From contig CAWGSA010000002.1 of the NCBI GenBank assembly GCA_963825175.1, forward strand, positions 496,001 through 560,000: a stretch of 64,000 nt of DNA. Direction: 5' to 3'. How positions within the stretch are numbered: position 1 is the stretch's first letter; each line of letters starts with the position of its first letter. Under the pieces are notes generated by a model. The model did no database searches. It was not told the origin of the DNA and saw nothing but the letters and a program-made list of their open reading frames with translations. Below, in pieces: positions 37,167 through 46,427 of the stretch. The stretch comes from DATFTF01 sp963825175 (lineage in GTDB: Bacteria > Acidobacteriota > Thermoanaerobaculia > UBA5066 > Gp7-AA6). The translations under genes and the position numbers were made by a program.

Positions 37167-37859
37167 CTAACTTTTCTGTTCGGTCAGGGGATCGGGTAAG
37201 CCGGCTTCCCGGAAACCCTTCGCCCGCAAGAGGCAGGAATCGCAATGGCCACAGGGCCTTCCCTCATCCAATGGGTCGTAGCAGGACGTCGTCAGAGAAA
37301 AATCGAGATCGAGCCGGGAAGCCCGCTCGACGATCTGCGCCTTGGTCATTTGCAGCAGCGGCGCCCGGATCCGAAAAGACAGGCTGCCTTCGACGCCCGC
37401 CTTCGTTCCGAGGTTCGCGGCTGTCTCGAACGCCTCGAGGAACTCCGGCCGGCAGTCGGGATAGCCCGAGTAATCGAGCGCATTGGCGCCGATGAAGATG
37501 TCACCCGCTCCGATCGCCTCGCCCCATGCCACGGCGTGGGCCAGGAAGAGCGTGTTGCGAGCGGGAACGTAGGTGACCGGGATGGGCTCGACTCCGACGC
37601 TGTCGCGCGGGACCGCGAGCGCGGGATTGGTCAGCGCCGAGGTCTTCCCGGAGGGCAGGTCGAGGCGGACGATGCGATGCTCGCGCGCGCCGTAACGCGC
37701 TGCGAGCGCGCGGGCCCGCTCGAGCTCGACGCGGTGACGCTGTCCGTAGTCGAAGGACAGGGCGAATGTCTCGAGGCCTTCTTCCCGCGCGAGGAGCAGA
37801 CAGGTGGCCGAGTCGAGACCGCCGGAGAGAAGGACGATGGCCCGGAGAGATCGGTTCAT
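37167..37859 (-). CDS. queC: 7-cyano-7-deazaguanine synthase
   Basis: 230 residues. VLLSGGLDSATCLLLA is the PP-loop ATP site. FDYGQRHRVELERA, VPARNTLFLAHAVAWGEA and GANALDYSGYPDCRPEF are QueC signatures. The C-terminal Cys set (SCYDPLDEGRPCGHCDSC) binds zinc. It converts 7-carboxy-7-deazaguanine to preQ0 in queuosine synthesis. queE lies just upstream in the same direction, so the two likely form one unit. The start region has an 8-base repeat, GATGAACC, so nearby ATGs in other frames exist. Confidence 0.96.
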   Translation of the reverse strand: MNRSLRAIVLLSGGLDSATCLLLAREEGLETFALSFDYGQRHRVELERARALAARYGAREHRIVRLDLPSGKTSALTNPALAVPRDSVGVEPIPVTYVPARNTLFLAHAVAWGEAIGAGDIFIGANALDYSGYPDCRPEFLEAFETAANLGTKAGVEGSLSFRIRAPLLQMTKAQIVERASRLDLDFSLTTSCYDPLDEGRPCGHCDSCLLRAKGFREAGLPDPLTEQKS

Positions 37860-37951
37860 CGGTTCATCCGTTCATCGGCTCATCTGCCCTGGACAAGATT
37901 GATCGGACGAAATCAATCGATGGACCGATGATCCGATGAGCAGATTCTTCC

Positions 37952-38596
37952 TCATCGTCCCGGCACGTCGCCCCACAGGATCTTGTGAAGCTGGAGTCCG
38001 AGACGGACGTTGCGCCCGCTGTCGCGGATCCACTCGGCGAGCGTCGCCGCGGGAAGGCTCTCCCAGACCGGCGAAAAGCTCACGACGTTTCGGAGGTCGA
38101 GGTCGCGGGAGCGCACCAGCTCGAGAGCCCACTCGAAGTCCCGCCGGTCGGCGATCACGATCTTCAACTCGTCCCGGGACGACAGCCGATCCAGGTTTTC
38201 CGGCAGGTTCGCGCTCTCCATGCCCGATCCGGGAGCCTTGACGTCCACGATCTTGATGACGCGCGGATCCACGCGGACCAGGGGAACGTGGCCACCGGTC
38301 TCGATCATCACGGTCTTGCCCTGGTCGAGCAGCGCGTCGATCAGGGGATAGACGCCCTCCTGTTCCAGGGGTTCTCCGCCGGTTACCTCCACCAGGTCGG
38401 TGCCGAGCGCCGAAACGCGTTCGACGGCCTCGGCCACGCTCATCTCCGACCCGCCGTGAAACGCGTACGCGGTGTCGCACCACACGCATCGCAGAGAGCA
38501 GCCGGTCAAACGAATGAACGCGCAGGGAAGCCCGGCCCGGGTCGATTCTCCCTGGATCGAACGGAAGATCTCGGTCACGCGCAGTGTCGGTTCCAC
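37952..38596 (-). CDS. queE: 7-carboxy-7-deazaguanine synthase (radical SAM)
   Basis: 214 residues. The iron-sulfur motif is GCSLRCVWC with Cys33, Cys37 and Cys40, the usual C-x3-C-x2-C of radical SAM enzymes. FRSIQGESTRAGLPCAFIRL and VTGGEPLEQEGVYPLID are family signatures. It makes 7-carboxy-7-deazaguanine from 6-carboxy-tetrahydropterin, the step before QueC. It lies 92 bases upstream of queC. Confidence 0.95.
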   Translation of the reverse strand: MEPTLRVTEIFRSIQGESTRAGLPCAFIRLTGCSLRCVWCDTAYAFHGGSEMSVAEAVERVSALGTDLVEVTGGEPLEQEGVYPLIDALLDQGKTVMIETGGHVPLVRVDPRVIKIVDVKAPGSGMESANLPENLDRLSSRDELKIVIADRRDFEWALELVRSRDLDLRNVVSFSPVWESLPAATLAEWIRDSGRNVRLGLQLHKILWGDVPGR

Positions 38597-38638
38597 GCGC
38601 TGATTCTAGCGATTCGAAGCGGGCAGCTGAGAGCTGAG

Positions 38639-39088
38639 CTAATCCACCACCTTGATCTTCCCGTGCAGCATGCTCATGCCGCAGGAGAACGGGAACTCGC
38701 CGGTCCGGCGCGGCACGACCTGGATCTCCGTTCGGGCGAAGGGGCGCAGGGCTCGCCGGATCTCGAACTCCGGCAGGACGACCTCGTCGCTGCAGGGATT
38801 GTCCTCCCGGCGGTCGAAGATGAGAGTGAGCGGAAGGTCTTTCCGGACCACAACAATATCTGGATTGTATCCGCCGGAGACCACGATGGTGACTTCCTGC
38901 TCTCCGCCCGCGGCCGCCCGCGCGGCCATCTCCCGGCGCTTCCCGAAGAAGAAGACCCACAGAAAAGCGCAGAGCGCGACGCCGAGGATCACGGCGGCGA
39001 TCCGGTCGGGAGTCCAGACCAGCGCCAATCCGGGCGTGAGGCGGAAAGCGTGAGGCGTGAGGCGGACCGAAAGCACCGCGCCGATCAC
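38639..39088 (-). CDS. Membrane-anchored cupredoxin-domain protein
   Basis: 149 residues from GTG 39088, whose GTGA overlaps the copA stop as restored. The first third has a transmembrane segment (AAVILGVALCAFLWVFFFG). The rest is a cupredoxin-like domain: VTIVVSGGYNPDIVVV, then FPFSCGMSMLHGKIKVVD with Cys, Met and His as likely copper ligands. Coupling to a copper-type ATPase suggests copper binding at the outer face. A short GGCGTGAGGC tandem repeat (in reverse) lies within its first 60 bases. Confidence 0.8.
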   Translation of the reverse strand: MIGAVLSVRLTPHAFRLTPGLALVWTPDRIAAVILGVALCAFLWVFFFGKRREMAARAAAGGEQEVTIVVSGGYNPDIVVVRKDLPLTLIFDRREDNPCSDEVVLPEFEIRRALRPFARTEIQVVPRRTGEFPFSCGMSMLHGKIKVVD

Positions 39089-41597
39089 AGCGGCCGCCGC
39101 GCCAGCCGCAGGCTGTTGGTGACGACGGAGACCGAGGAGGCCGCCATCGCCGCCGACGCGATCATGGGAGAGAGCATCCAGTGGAACAGCCGGGTACAGG
39201 GCGCCGGCGGCGATCGGAATGGCAAGGACGTTGTAGAGAAAAGCGAAGAGCAGATTCTGCCGAATCGTCGAGAGCGTCGCGCGCGACAGTCCGATCGCGT
39301 CGGCCACCAGCCGCAGGTCTCCGCCGACCAGGGTGACGTCGGCGGCCTCGATCGCCACGTCCGACCCGGCGCCGATGGCGATCCCGACGTCGGCCTGCGC
39401 CAGCGCCGGCGCGTCGTTGATGCCGTCGCCGACCATGGCCACGGTCTCGCCGCGGTTCTGGAGATCCTTGACCTTCGAGGCCTTGTCCGCCGGGAGGACC
39501 TGCGCGAAGACCTCGCCGATCCCGACGCGGGCGGCGATGGCGCGGGCCGTCGCCGGACGGTCGCCGGTCATCATGGCGACCTTGAGCCCCATCTCTTTCA
39601 GGCGCTCGACCGCTTCGGCCGAGGACGCCTTCTCCCGGTCCGCCACCGCCAGCAGTCCGGCCAGGCGCCCGTCGACCGCGACCAGCAGCGGCGTTTTTCC
39701 ATCCGCCGAGAAGCGGTCGATCTCGTCGCGAAGGGCGTCGGCCGCGATCCCCTCCTGCTCGAAGAGGCGGACGTTGCCGACGACCACCCGATGCCGGGCC
39801 ACGGTTCCCTCGACGCCCATGCCCGGGCGCGCCTGGAAGCTCGCCACGGCCGGCAGGTCGAGCTCCTTGGCCCGAGCCGCGGACACCAGCGCCCGCGCGA
39901 AGGGATGCTCGGAGGCCTGCTCCAGCGCGGCGGCCAGCCCGAGGACCTCGGCGTCGGTGAAGCCTTCCAGCCGGACCCTGTCGGTCAGGCGCGGTTTCCC
40001 CTCCGTGACCGTTCCGGTCTTGTCCATCAACACCGTCGTCAGCTGGCGGGCGCGCTCGAGGGCATCGGCGTTGCGGAACAGAATTCCGGACCGGGCGCCT
40101 CGCCCGGTGCCGACCAGGATCGCGGTCGGAGTCGCCAGGCCCAGAGCGCATGGGCAGGCGATCACCAGGACCGAGGCCGTCGCGACGGTGGCGAAGAGCA
40201 GGCGCGGAGAGGGTCCGACCACGAACCAGACCACCCACGTCGCGACCGCCAGCATCAGCACGACCGGCACGAACACGCCGGCGATCCGGTCGGCGAGCCT
40301 CTGGATGGGGGGCTTGGAGGCCTGGGCCCGGGAGACCAGACGGACGATCTGCGCCAGCGCCGTGTCGCTCCCCACCGCGCGGGCCTCGATCTCCAGGATT
40401 CCCTGCTGATTGATCGTTCCGCCGATGACCCGATCGCCCCCGGTCTTCTCGACCGGAATCGACTCGCCGGTCACCATCGCTTCGTCCACGGTCGAGGATC
40501 CGGACAGGACCACGCCGTCGACCGGCACGGCGTCGCCGGGCTTGACCCGCAGCCGATCGCCGACGACCACCTCGTCCAGCGGAATCTCCACCTCGATTCC
40601 GCGGCGCAGCGCGCGCGCCCTCTTGGGAGTCAGATCGAGCAGCTTGCGGATCGCGGCCGACGTCTGCCCGCGGGCCCGCGTCTCGAGGTAGCGGCCGAGC
40701 AGGATCAGCGTGAGGATGACGCCGACCGCCTCGTAGTAGACCGGAACCATGCCGCCGTGGGTGGCCCTGCGCCACCGCCGATGGAAAGAGGGTCGAACCG
40801 ACGGAGAGAAGAAAGGCGGCCGTCGTCCCGAGCCCGATCAGCGTGTCCATGTTGGCGGTGCGGTGCGCGAGCGTCCGGGCCATGCCCGAGAGGAAGGGCC
40901 ATCCCGCCCAGAGGTAGACCGGCAGCGTGAGCAGGAGGAGGACGAAGTCCCGGGCCGGGAAACGGATGTCGGCCATGGACAGGACCAGGACCGGCAGCGT
41001 CAGCGCCGCGGCGAGGACCGTTCGGATGAGCGTTTCGCGGGTCTCGCGCCGCCGGCGCTCCTCGTCGCCGGCGGGAGAGAGGTCGGCGGCGGGCCGCGCC
41101 TCGTATCCGGTCGCTCGGACTGCTTCGATCAGACGCGCCGTGGAGAGCTCTTCTCCTTCCACCTCGGCCCGCCCCGTGCCGAGGTTGACGGAGGCCGAGG
41201 CCACGCCGGGGACCGCGGCGAGCGCCGTCTCGATCGTCGAGACGCACGACGCGCAATGCATTCCTTCGACGGCGAGCGAGACGCCGCGGCCGGGCGCCGC
41301 GGAAGGCGGAAGGCGGGAGGCGGGAGGCGACGGGCCCGCACGGGAGACTCGAGAATCCCGTTTTGCCCCCGGTTCGAACATCGGGAGGTCGGGCTGGCGG
41401 CGTCCCTTGTGCCCGGCCATCGGCATTCCCGCGGGCCGGTAGGACGGGTCCAGGTACTTCTCCGGATCCGCGTCGAACGCACGGGCGCAGCCGGGGGCGC
41501 AGAAGAAGTAGGTGGTGCCGCGATGGTCCCGGGTGGCCGCCGCGGACGCGGGATCGACCGTCATCCCGCAGACCGGGTCTCGCGCGTTCATCGCCAT
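39085..41597 (-). pseudogene. Copper-type P1B ATPase with YHS and HMA domains, two frameshifts
   Basis: Read from ATG 41597. Residues 1-50 form a YHS domain (DPVCGMTVDP, YFFCAPGC). An HMA domain follows (VEGMHCASCVSTIE), then transmembrane helices, the CPC motif (IACPCALGLATPTA), the phosphorylation site (MDKTGTVTEGKP) and MVGDGINDAPALAQAD. One extra base near 40755 and one near 39194 break the frame; the continuation in each case is normal family sequence. The last helices (WMLSPMIASAAMAASSVSVV, NSLRL) lead to a TGA at 39085. CPC and the HMA Cys pair indicate copper or silver export. The YHS fusion is known in some ATPases of this type. Confidence 0.88.
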
Positions 41598-41633
41598 GGC
41601 CGAAGAAACCGGTGCCTGAATCGACTCAAGGCG

Positions 41634-43154
41634 TCAAGGGCCGCTCCCGACCTCGCCGGCAAGCGCGGTGGCCGGCGCCAGGTCCGAGCGGCGTCCGCTC
41701 CATTTCGAGATCAACGACAGCGCCGCGGTGTAGGCGAAGCCGTTGAAGAAGAGGAACAGAAAGGGAACACCCAGCCAGTAGTTTTCCTTGATGGCGAAAA
41801 CGATGGCCGCCAGAAAGTAGAGCGCGAGGATCGTTTCGCCCAGCGCCGAGCAGTTCCCCGACGCGCGGTACTTCTTGCTGCGCCATTCGCCGCCCTCGCC
41901 TTCGATCGAGTACTTCGGGGTGCGCGTGAACTCCGTGTCCCGGCGGAAGAGGGCCTCCAGGACCGCCTGCACGTTGTTCAGGGAGAGGCCGATGCCGAAG
42001 GACATCAGGAACGGCATGTATCGGAGGGTCGGACGCACCTTCCTTCCGATCTCCCGCTGCGAGGAGAAGTAGAACGCGATGAAGGAGAACGTTGCGCAGA
42101 AGAAGAGGGGGAAGTCCAGGATGGCGACCCGCCTCCAACCGATGCGCTCCCGGATCACGATGGCCGGCACGATGAGGAGCGCGAGCAGCATCACCAGCAG
42201 GTAGGAGAAGTTGTTGGTCAGGTGAAAGAACGCCTCGGCCTTCACCTTCAGCGGGAAGTCGCTCTTGAAGATGGCCGGAAGGAGCTTTCGTCCCGTCTGG
42301 ATCGATCCCTTCGTCCATCGGTGCTGCTGGGTCTTGAATCCGTTCATGTCCACCGGGAGCTCGGCCGGCACCGCGAGGTCCTTCAAGTACACGAATTTCC
42401 ATCCCGCCAGCTGGGCGCGGTAGGAGGCGTCGAGGTCTTCGGTCAGGGTGTCCGATTGCCAGCCTCCGACGTCCTCCAGGCAGCGGCGCCTCCAGATGCC
42501 GGCCGTTCCGTTGAAGTTGAAGAAGCGTCCGGAGCGATGCCGCGCGGTGTGCTCGATGACGAAGTGCCCGTCCAGGAAGATCGACTGGATGCGCGTCAAG
42601 AGCGAGAAGTCGCGGTTCAAGTGCTCCCAGCGGGCCTGGACCATCCCGACCCGCGGATCGGAGAAATAGGGGAGGCTCGCGCGCACGACCTCCGGCCGCG
42701 GAACGAAGTCCGCGTCGAAAATCATCAGGTACTCGCCGTGCGCCAGCTCCGTGCCCGCCTGCAGCGCTCCCGCTTTGAAGCCCCGCCGGTCTTCCCGGTG
42801 CAGATAGACGATGTCGAACCCTTCGGCGCGGTGCCGTTCCACCGCTGCCCGGGCCTTGGCCCTGGTGTCGTCGGTCGAGTCGTCCAGCACCTGAATCTCC
42901 AGGAGCTCCCGCGGGTAGTCGATCCTGGTCACCGCATCGATCAGGCGCTCCACGACGTAGACTTCGTTGAAGAGCGGGAGTTGAACGGTGACGCGAGGAA
43001 GCGGCGAAAGCTCGCCCCCCGGCAGCGGGACGTTGCGGCGATGCCGGTAGTAGAGGACCACCATCAGCATGCGGTGAGCGCCGTACATCGCGAGAAACGC
43101 GAGGACGACGTAATAGGCGATCAGGGTCGCGATTTGAACGGTGTTGTTCGCCAT
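41634..43154 (-). CDS. Processive membrane glycosyltransferase, GT2 (CESA/CslA-like)
   Basis: 506 residues from ATG 43154, chosen because MANNTVQIATLIAYYVVLAF starts the first membrane helix. The catalytic domain shows VTVQLPLFNE, DDSTDDT, the D-x-D in MIFDADFVPRPE, TEDLDASYRAQLAGW and the QQHRW (Q-x-x-R-W) motif of processive enzymes. Four or more helices follow (LLVMLLALLIVPAIVI and others). No PilZ domain is present. It probably makes a beta-linked polysaccharide from a nucleotide sugar. Its start overlaps the divergent gene's likely start region. Confidence 0.9.
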   Translation of the reverse strand: MANNTVQIATLIAYYVVLAFLAMYGAHRMLMVVLYYRHRRNVPLPGGELSPLPRVTVQLPLFNEVYVVERLIDAVTRIDYPRELLEIQVLDDSTDDTRAKARAAVERHRAEGFDIVYLHREDRRGFKAGALQAGTELAHGEYLMIFDADFVPRPEVVRASLPYFSDPRVGMVQARWEHLNRDFSLLTRIQSIFLDGHFVIEHTARHRSGRFFNFNGTAGIWRRRCLEDVGGWQSDTLTEDLDASYRAQLAGWKFVYLKDLAVPAELPVDMNGFKTQQHRWTKGSIQTGRKLLPAIFKSDFPLKVKAEAFFHLTNNFSYLLVMLLALLIVPAIVIRERIGWRRVAILDFPLFFCATFSFIAFYFSSQREIGRKVRPTLRYMPFLMSFGIGLSLNNVQAVLEALFRRDTEFTRTPKYSIEGEGGEWRSKKYRASGNCSALGETILALYFLAAIVFAIKENYWLGVPFLFLFFNGFAYTAALSLISKWSGRRSDLAPATALAGEVGSGP

Positions 43155-44483
43155 TGGTCTCTGCGCCGTTGGTTCCTCGTGGGGGCCGGGGAGGCGGTCG
43201 CGTTGGGGTTTCTCGCGCTCCCCGACGCGCGCCGTCATCTGGTGCCCTATCTCTGTTTGTTCCTCGCCGGGACCTGTGTCTCCATCCTGGCAGCCCGGAG
43301 TCTATCCGCTTCCAGCCGCCGTTTTCTGATTCTCTCCGGCGCCCTGTTCCGCGCCACGCTTCTGTTCCGGGCTCCGGATCTGTCCGAGGACGTGTGGCGC
43401 TACCTCTGGGACGGCGAAGTTGCCCGCCAGGGGATCTCTCCCTACCGGTACGCGCCCGACGATCCGGCGCTCCGAGGGATCTCCGGCAATCTGCGCGCCC
43501 GGGTCGCGCATCGGGACTTCCGGACCGTGTATCCGCCCGTGGCACAGGCCGCGTTCCGCGTCTTCGGCCGAGGCGGCCTGCTCTCGTTGAAGGCATTCCT
43601 GGTGGCGGCCGATGTCGCCGTCGTGGGTCTTCTCGCCTCCTCGGGAGTCCCGGGCGCGGCGTCGGCGGCGGCCCTGTACGCGTTCCACCCCCTTCCCATC
43701 ACCGAAGTGGCGGGACAGGGGCACCTGGAGGCTCTGGGAGTGGCGCTTCTGCTCGCGGCGCTGGCCTTCACGCGTGCCGGCCGCGGAGTGGCGGCAGGAC
43801 TGGCGTTCGCGGCTTCGGTCCTGACCAAGTTCGTTTCCATCGCGGCGGCGATCCCGGTGCTGCGCCGCGGCCGGCTCGCGGCCGTGCTGTCGGCCGTGCT
43901 GCTCGGCGCCGCGATCTGGCTGTGGTCCGCGCGCGCGGGACCGAGCCCGGCCGGAGACCTGAAGCAATTCGCCGTGCGCTGGGACTTCAACTCCGTGCTC
44001 TATCCGGCGGCCGTCCGCTTGATGAGCGCGACGCACCTGCCGGAGACGGCCAAGGACGTCTTCATCGACTGGAAGGCCCGCCACCACGATCCTCCCTGGA
44101 CCCAGTCTGTCTTTCCCTATTTCTACTCCGAGTTCTTCGCCCGAGCCCTTCTCGGGTCGGTCCTCGCGGTCCTCCTTCTCGCGATCGGCTGGCGCGTACG
44201 CGACGTCGAGTCGGCGACCTTCGCCTCGCTGGCGGCCCTGCTGCTTTTTTCGCCGACACTCCATCCCTGGTATCTGCTGTGGGTCCTTCCGTTCGCCGCG
44301 CTGCGCCGGGAACCGGCCTTTCTCTTTCTTTCCGCCGCCGCGCCGCTCGCTTACGGGCTCCTCTATCCGATCCCGGGAGTCTCGTCGGGCTGGATTCTCG
44401 CCCTGGAGTACGTGCCGTTCGGGATCCTGTTGGCCGGCACGTTGGCCCGCGCATGGCGGACGCGCTCGCGGTCCCCGGCATGA
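43134..44483 (+). CDS. Polytopic membrane protein, probable GT-C type glycosyltransferase
   Basis: About 450 residues, rich in hydrophobic helices. The first extracellular loop carries APDLSEDVWRYLWDGEVARQ, an acidic D/E-D-x-x-R-Y pattern as in lipid-linked mannosyltransferases of the GT-C fold. FHPLPITEVAGQGHLE and LHPWYLLWVLPF are also typical. The start is uncertain: TTG 43134 lies inside the divergent GT2 gene and GTG 43179 is an alternative. The long open frame upstream is the shadow of minus-strand genes. The stop overlaps truA in an ATGA. Confidence 0.7.
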   Translation: MNGVVRHWSLRRWFLVGAGEAVALGFLALPDARRHLVPYLCLFLAGTCVSILAARSLSASSRRFLILSGALFRATLLFRAPDLSEDVWRYLWDGEVARQGISPYRYAPDDPALRGISGNLRARVAHRDFRTVYPPVAQAAFRVFGRGGLLSLKAFLVAADVAVVGLLASSGVPGAASAAALYAFHPLPITEVAGQGHLEALGVALLLAALAFTRAGRGVAAGLAFAASVLTKFVSIAAAIPVLRRGRLAAVLSAVLLGAAIWLWSARAGPSPAGDLKQFAVRWDFNSVLYPAAVRLMSATHLPETAKDVFIDWKARHHDPPWTQSVFPYFYSEFFARALLGSVLAVLLLAIGWRVRDVESATFASLAALLLFSPTLHPWYLLWVLPFAALRREPAFLFLSAAAPLAYGLLYPIPGVSSGWILALEYVPFGILLAGTLARAWRTRSRSPA

Positions 44484-45298
44484 CGCAAGCGCGGTACCGG
44501 GCGGTTCTGGCTTACGTGGGGACGGACTTCGCCGGCTGGCAGATCCAGAAGAACGCTCCGCGGACGGTGCAGGCGGTTCTGGAGAAGGCGCTCTCCCGGA
44601 TCGGGGGAGTCCCGGCCAGGGCGACGGCGGCCGGCCGCACCGACGCCGGCGTGCATGCCGACGGCCAGGTCGTGCACTTCGACCTGCCACGGGCGCTCGA
44701 GGCCGTCCGGGTGCGCGACGCGGTCAACGCCCTGCTTCCGTGGGACGCGCGCCTGCTCCGGGTCGACGAAGCCGGGCCCGACTTCCACGCGCGCCGGGAC
44801 GCGGTGTGGAAGGAGTATCTCTATCGCTGGAGCCGCGCGGCCGTCATCCCTCCCCGCGATGCCCTCTTCGTCGCCCCGATCTCGCCGCGGGTCCGCGCCG
44901 ACACGATGGCTGCCGCGGCAAGGGCCTTGCCCGGCCGCCGCGATTTCGGCGTCTTCGCAGTTCGGCGTCCGGCGCAGGAGCCCGCGGTCCGCACTCTGCG
45001 CGAGGTGGAGATCGAGGAAGCGGGTGAGGAGATCCGGCTGCGGATCAAGGGCGACGGGTTCCTGCGAGGCATGGTCCGGTCGATCTGCGGCGTGCTCGCC
45101 GACGTCGGCAGGGGCAAGGCCCCGGTCGACCGCGTCGTGGCGCTGCTCGAGACGGGAGATCGGAGGCTGCTCGCGCCCAAGGCGGCGGCGTGCGGGCTGA
45201 CGCTCGTCCGCGTCGCGTACGGGGACGAGGAGGTGAGTGGGAAGGAGGGGGGAGGGGGGAGGGGCGAGGGGGCGATCGGTAACGAGGGGGCGACTTGA
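44480..45298 (+). CDS. truA: tRNA pseudouridine synthase A
   Basis: 272 residues from ATG 44480, where ATGA joins it to the previous gene. The active site is GRTDAGVHA with Asp55. YRAVLAYVGTDFAGWQIQ, YLYRWSR and FLRGMVRSICGVL are TruA signatures. It modifies positions 38-40 of the tRNA anticodon arm. The last 20 or so residues (SGKEGGGGRGEGAIGNEG) are encoded by a purine-rich repeat and are not part of the family fold, so the repeat appears to have extended the protein. Confidence 0.94.
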   Translation: MTQARYRAVLAYVGTDFAGWQIQKNAPRTVQAVLEKALSRIGGVPARATAAGRTDAGVHADGQVVHFDLPRALEAVRVRDAVNALLPWDARLLRVDEAGPDFHARRDAVWKEYLYRWSRAAVIPPRDALFVAPISPRVRADTMAAAARALPGRRDFGVFAVRRPAQEPAVRTLREVEIEEAGEEIRLRIKGDGFLRGMVRSICGVLADVGRGKAPVDRVVALLETGDRRLLAPKAAACGLTLVRVAYGDEEVSGKEGGGGRGEGAIGNEGAT

Positions 45299-45357
45299 TC
45301 AGCGATCGCCGAGCCGTGGAGTCCTCACCCCCTCACCCACTCCCTTTCTCACCTCAC
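45234..45357. repeat. Purine-rich/pyrimidine-rich arms, element E1
   Basis: A G/A-rich tract (AAGGAGGGGGGAGGGGGGAG and more) at the 3' end of truA is followed after about 60 bases by a C/T-rich tract (CCTCACCCCCTCACCCACTC). The two arms are roughly complementary and could form a long hairpin. Similar tracts lie at 59330, 60440 and 62033. Confidence 0.6.
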
Positions 45358-45392
45358 TCCGGAACCGGACCACGAGGCGGTACACTCAATGG

Positions 45393-46211
45393 ATGATCGA
45401 TCGCGAGACCCTGGCGCAGAGTGGCACGGCGGAGAGGAGCCTTCTCGATTCCATCGACCTGACGCGGCTGCCGCGGCACGTGGCGATCATCATGGACGGC
45501 AACGGCCGGTGGGCCAAGCAGCGGGGTTGGCCCCGAGTGGCCGGCCACCGCGCGGGCATCGAATCGGTGCGGGAGGCCGTGGAGACCTGCGCCCGGCTCG
45601 AGCTCGACGCGCTGACCCTCTACGCCTTTTCCGTCGAGAACTGGAAGCGGCCGCGCTTCGAGATCGTGACGTTGATGTCCCTCCTGAAGGAGTATCTGAA
45701 CAAGGAGCTGGCCAACCTGCTGAAGAACGACATCCGGTTTCGCGTGGTCGGCCGCATGAACGAGCTCGACGCTTCGGTGCAGAAGGAGCTGGCCAAGGGG
45801 CTCGCGGCGACCTCCGCGTGCCGCGGGATGACGTTCAATATCGCGTTGAACTACGGCGGACGCACCGAGATCGTCGACGCCTGCCGCTCGCTGGCCCAGG
45901 ACGTGGCCGCCGGGCGCCTGACGCCGGAGCAGATCGACGAGGAGACGCTGGGCTCGCGGCTCTCGACCGCCGGCCTTCCCGACCCCGACCTCTTGATCCG
46001 GACGAGCGGCGAGATGCGGGTGTCCAACTTCCTGCTCTGGCAGATCGCCTATTCCGAGATCTGGGTGACGCCGACTCTGTGGCCCGACTTCCGCAAGGGC
46101 CATCTCTTCGAAGCGATCCTGGACTTTCAGAAGCGCGAGCGCCGCTACGGCGGCGTCATCGACGGCGGCCGCGGGGCCGAGGCCGGGGACACCGGCGAGG
46201 CGGCGGGCTGA
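45393..46211 (+). CDS. uppS: Undecaprenyl diphosphate synthase
   Basis: 272 residues. VAIIMDGNGRWAKQRGWPR is the catalytic signature (Asp of MDGNGRW), AFSVENWKRP and LIRTSGEMRVSNFLLWQ are later signatures. It makes the C55 carrier for peptidoglycan and surface glycans. ATG 45393 is chosen because MIDRETLAQSG leads into the family sequence; the upstream frame is repeat. The Gly-rich tail (GGRGAEAGDTGEAAG) is extra. cdsA, dxr and rseP follow, the usual order. Confidence 0.96.
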   Translation: MIDRETLAQSGTAERSLLDSIDLTRLPRHVAIIMDGNGRWAKQRGWPRVAGHRAGIESVREAVETCARLELDALTLYAFSVENWKRPRFEIVTLMSLLKEYLNKELANLLKNDIRFRVVGRMNELDASVQKELAKGLAATSACRGMTFNIALNYGGRTEIVDACRSLAQDVAAGRLTPEQIDEETLGSRLSTAGLPDPDLLIRTSGEMRVSNFLLWQIAYSEIWVTPTLWPDFRKGHLFEAILDFQKRERRYGGVIDGGRGAEAGDTGEAAG

Positions 46212-46224
46212 CGCGCGTCGCGCT

Positions 46225-46262
46225 CGGAAGGCGGAAGGCGGAAGGCGTGAGGCGGAAGGCGT
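46225..46262. repeat. GGCGGAAGGC/GGCGTGAGGC short tandem repeat
   Basis: Four or five units of about 8-9 bases alternating GGCGGAA and GGCGTGA. The same units occur inside the copA and cupredoxin coding regions (about 41297-41330 and 39040-39067). Confidence 0.7.
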
Positions 46263-46269
46263 GGCCTTG

Positions 46270-46426
46270 ACCCCGGTTCGCGGCGCGCGAAGTCTCCCAG
46301 AGGGGAGGAGGCGCGCGCCGCGGGAGCGAGAGCGAGGGAGGGATCAGGCGGCCCGTCGAGGCCGCATCCGGCCGAGCGGACCGCCGGTGCTCCGAAGGAG
46401 CAGATCCGGACCGAGCGGGAGCGACG
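46270..46426 (-). repeat. Dispersed ~155-bp element, copy B (inverted)
   Basis: On the minus strand this begins 2 bases before the cdsA start and runs through CGTCGCTCCCGCTCGG, CCGCTCGGCCGGATGCGGCC, CTGATCCCTCCC, CTCCCGCGGCGCGCGCC and ends in GCGCGCCGCGAACC. It is the copy closest in sequence to the one after rseP. It does not follow a stop codon, unlike the other three. Confidence 0.75.
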
Positions 46427-46427
46427 T

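Noticed and set aside
37985..40930. 981-residue plus frame opposite queE and copA
   Set aside because: It is low complexity and has no motif; the minus strand has clear enzyme motifs.
40749..43133. Long plus-strand frame joined upstream of the membrane glycosyltransferase-like gene
   Set aside because: It is opposite copA and the GT2 gene. Only the part after about 43134 has membrane-protein character.
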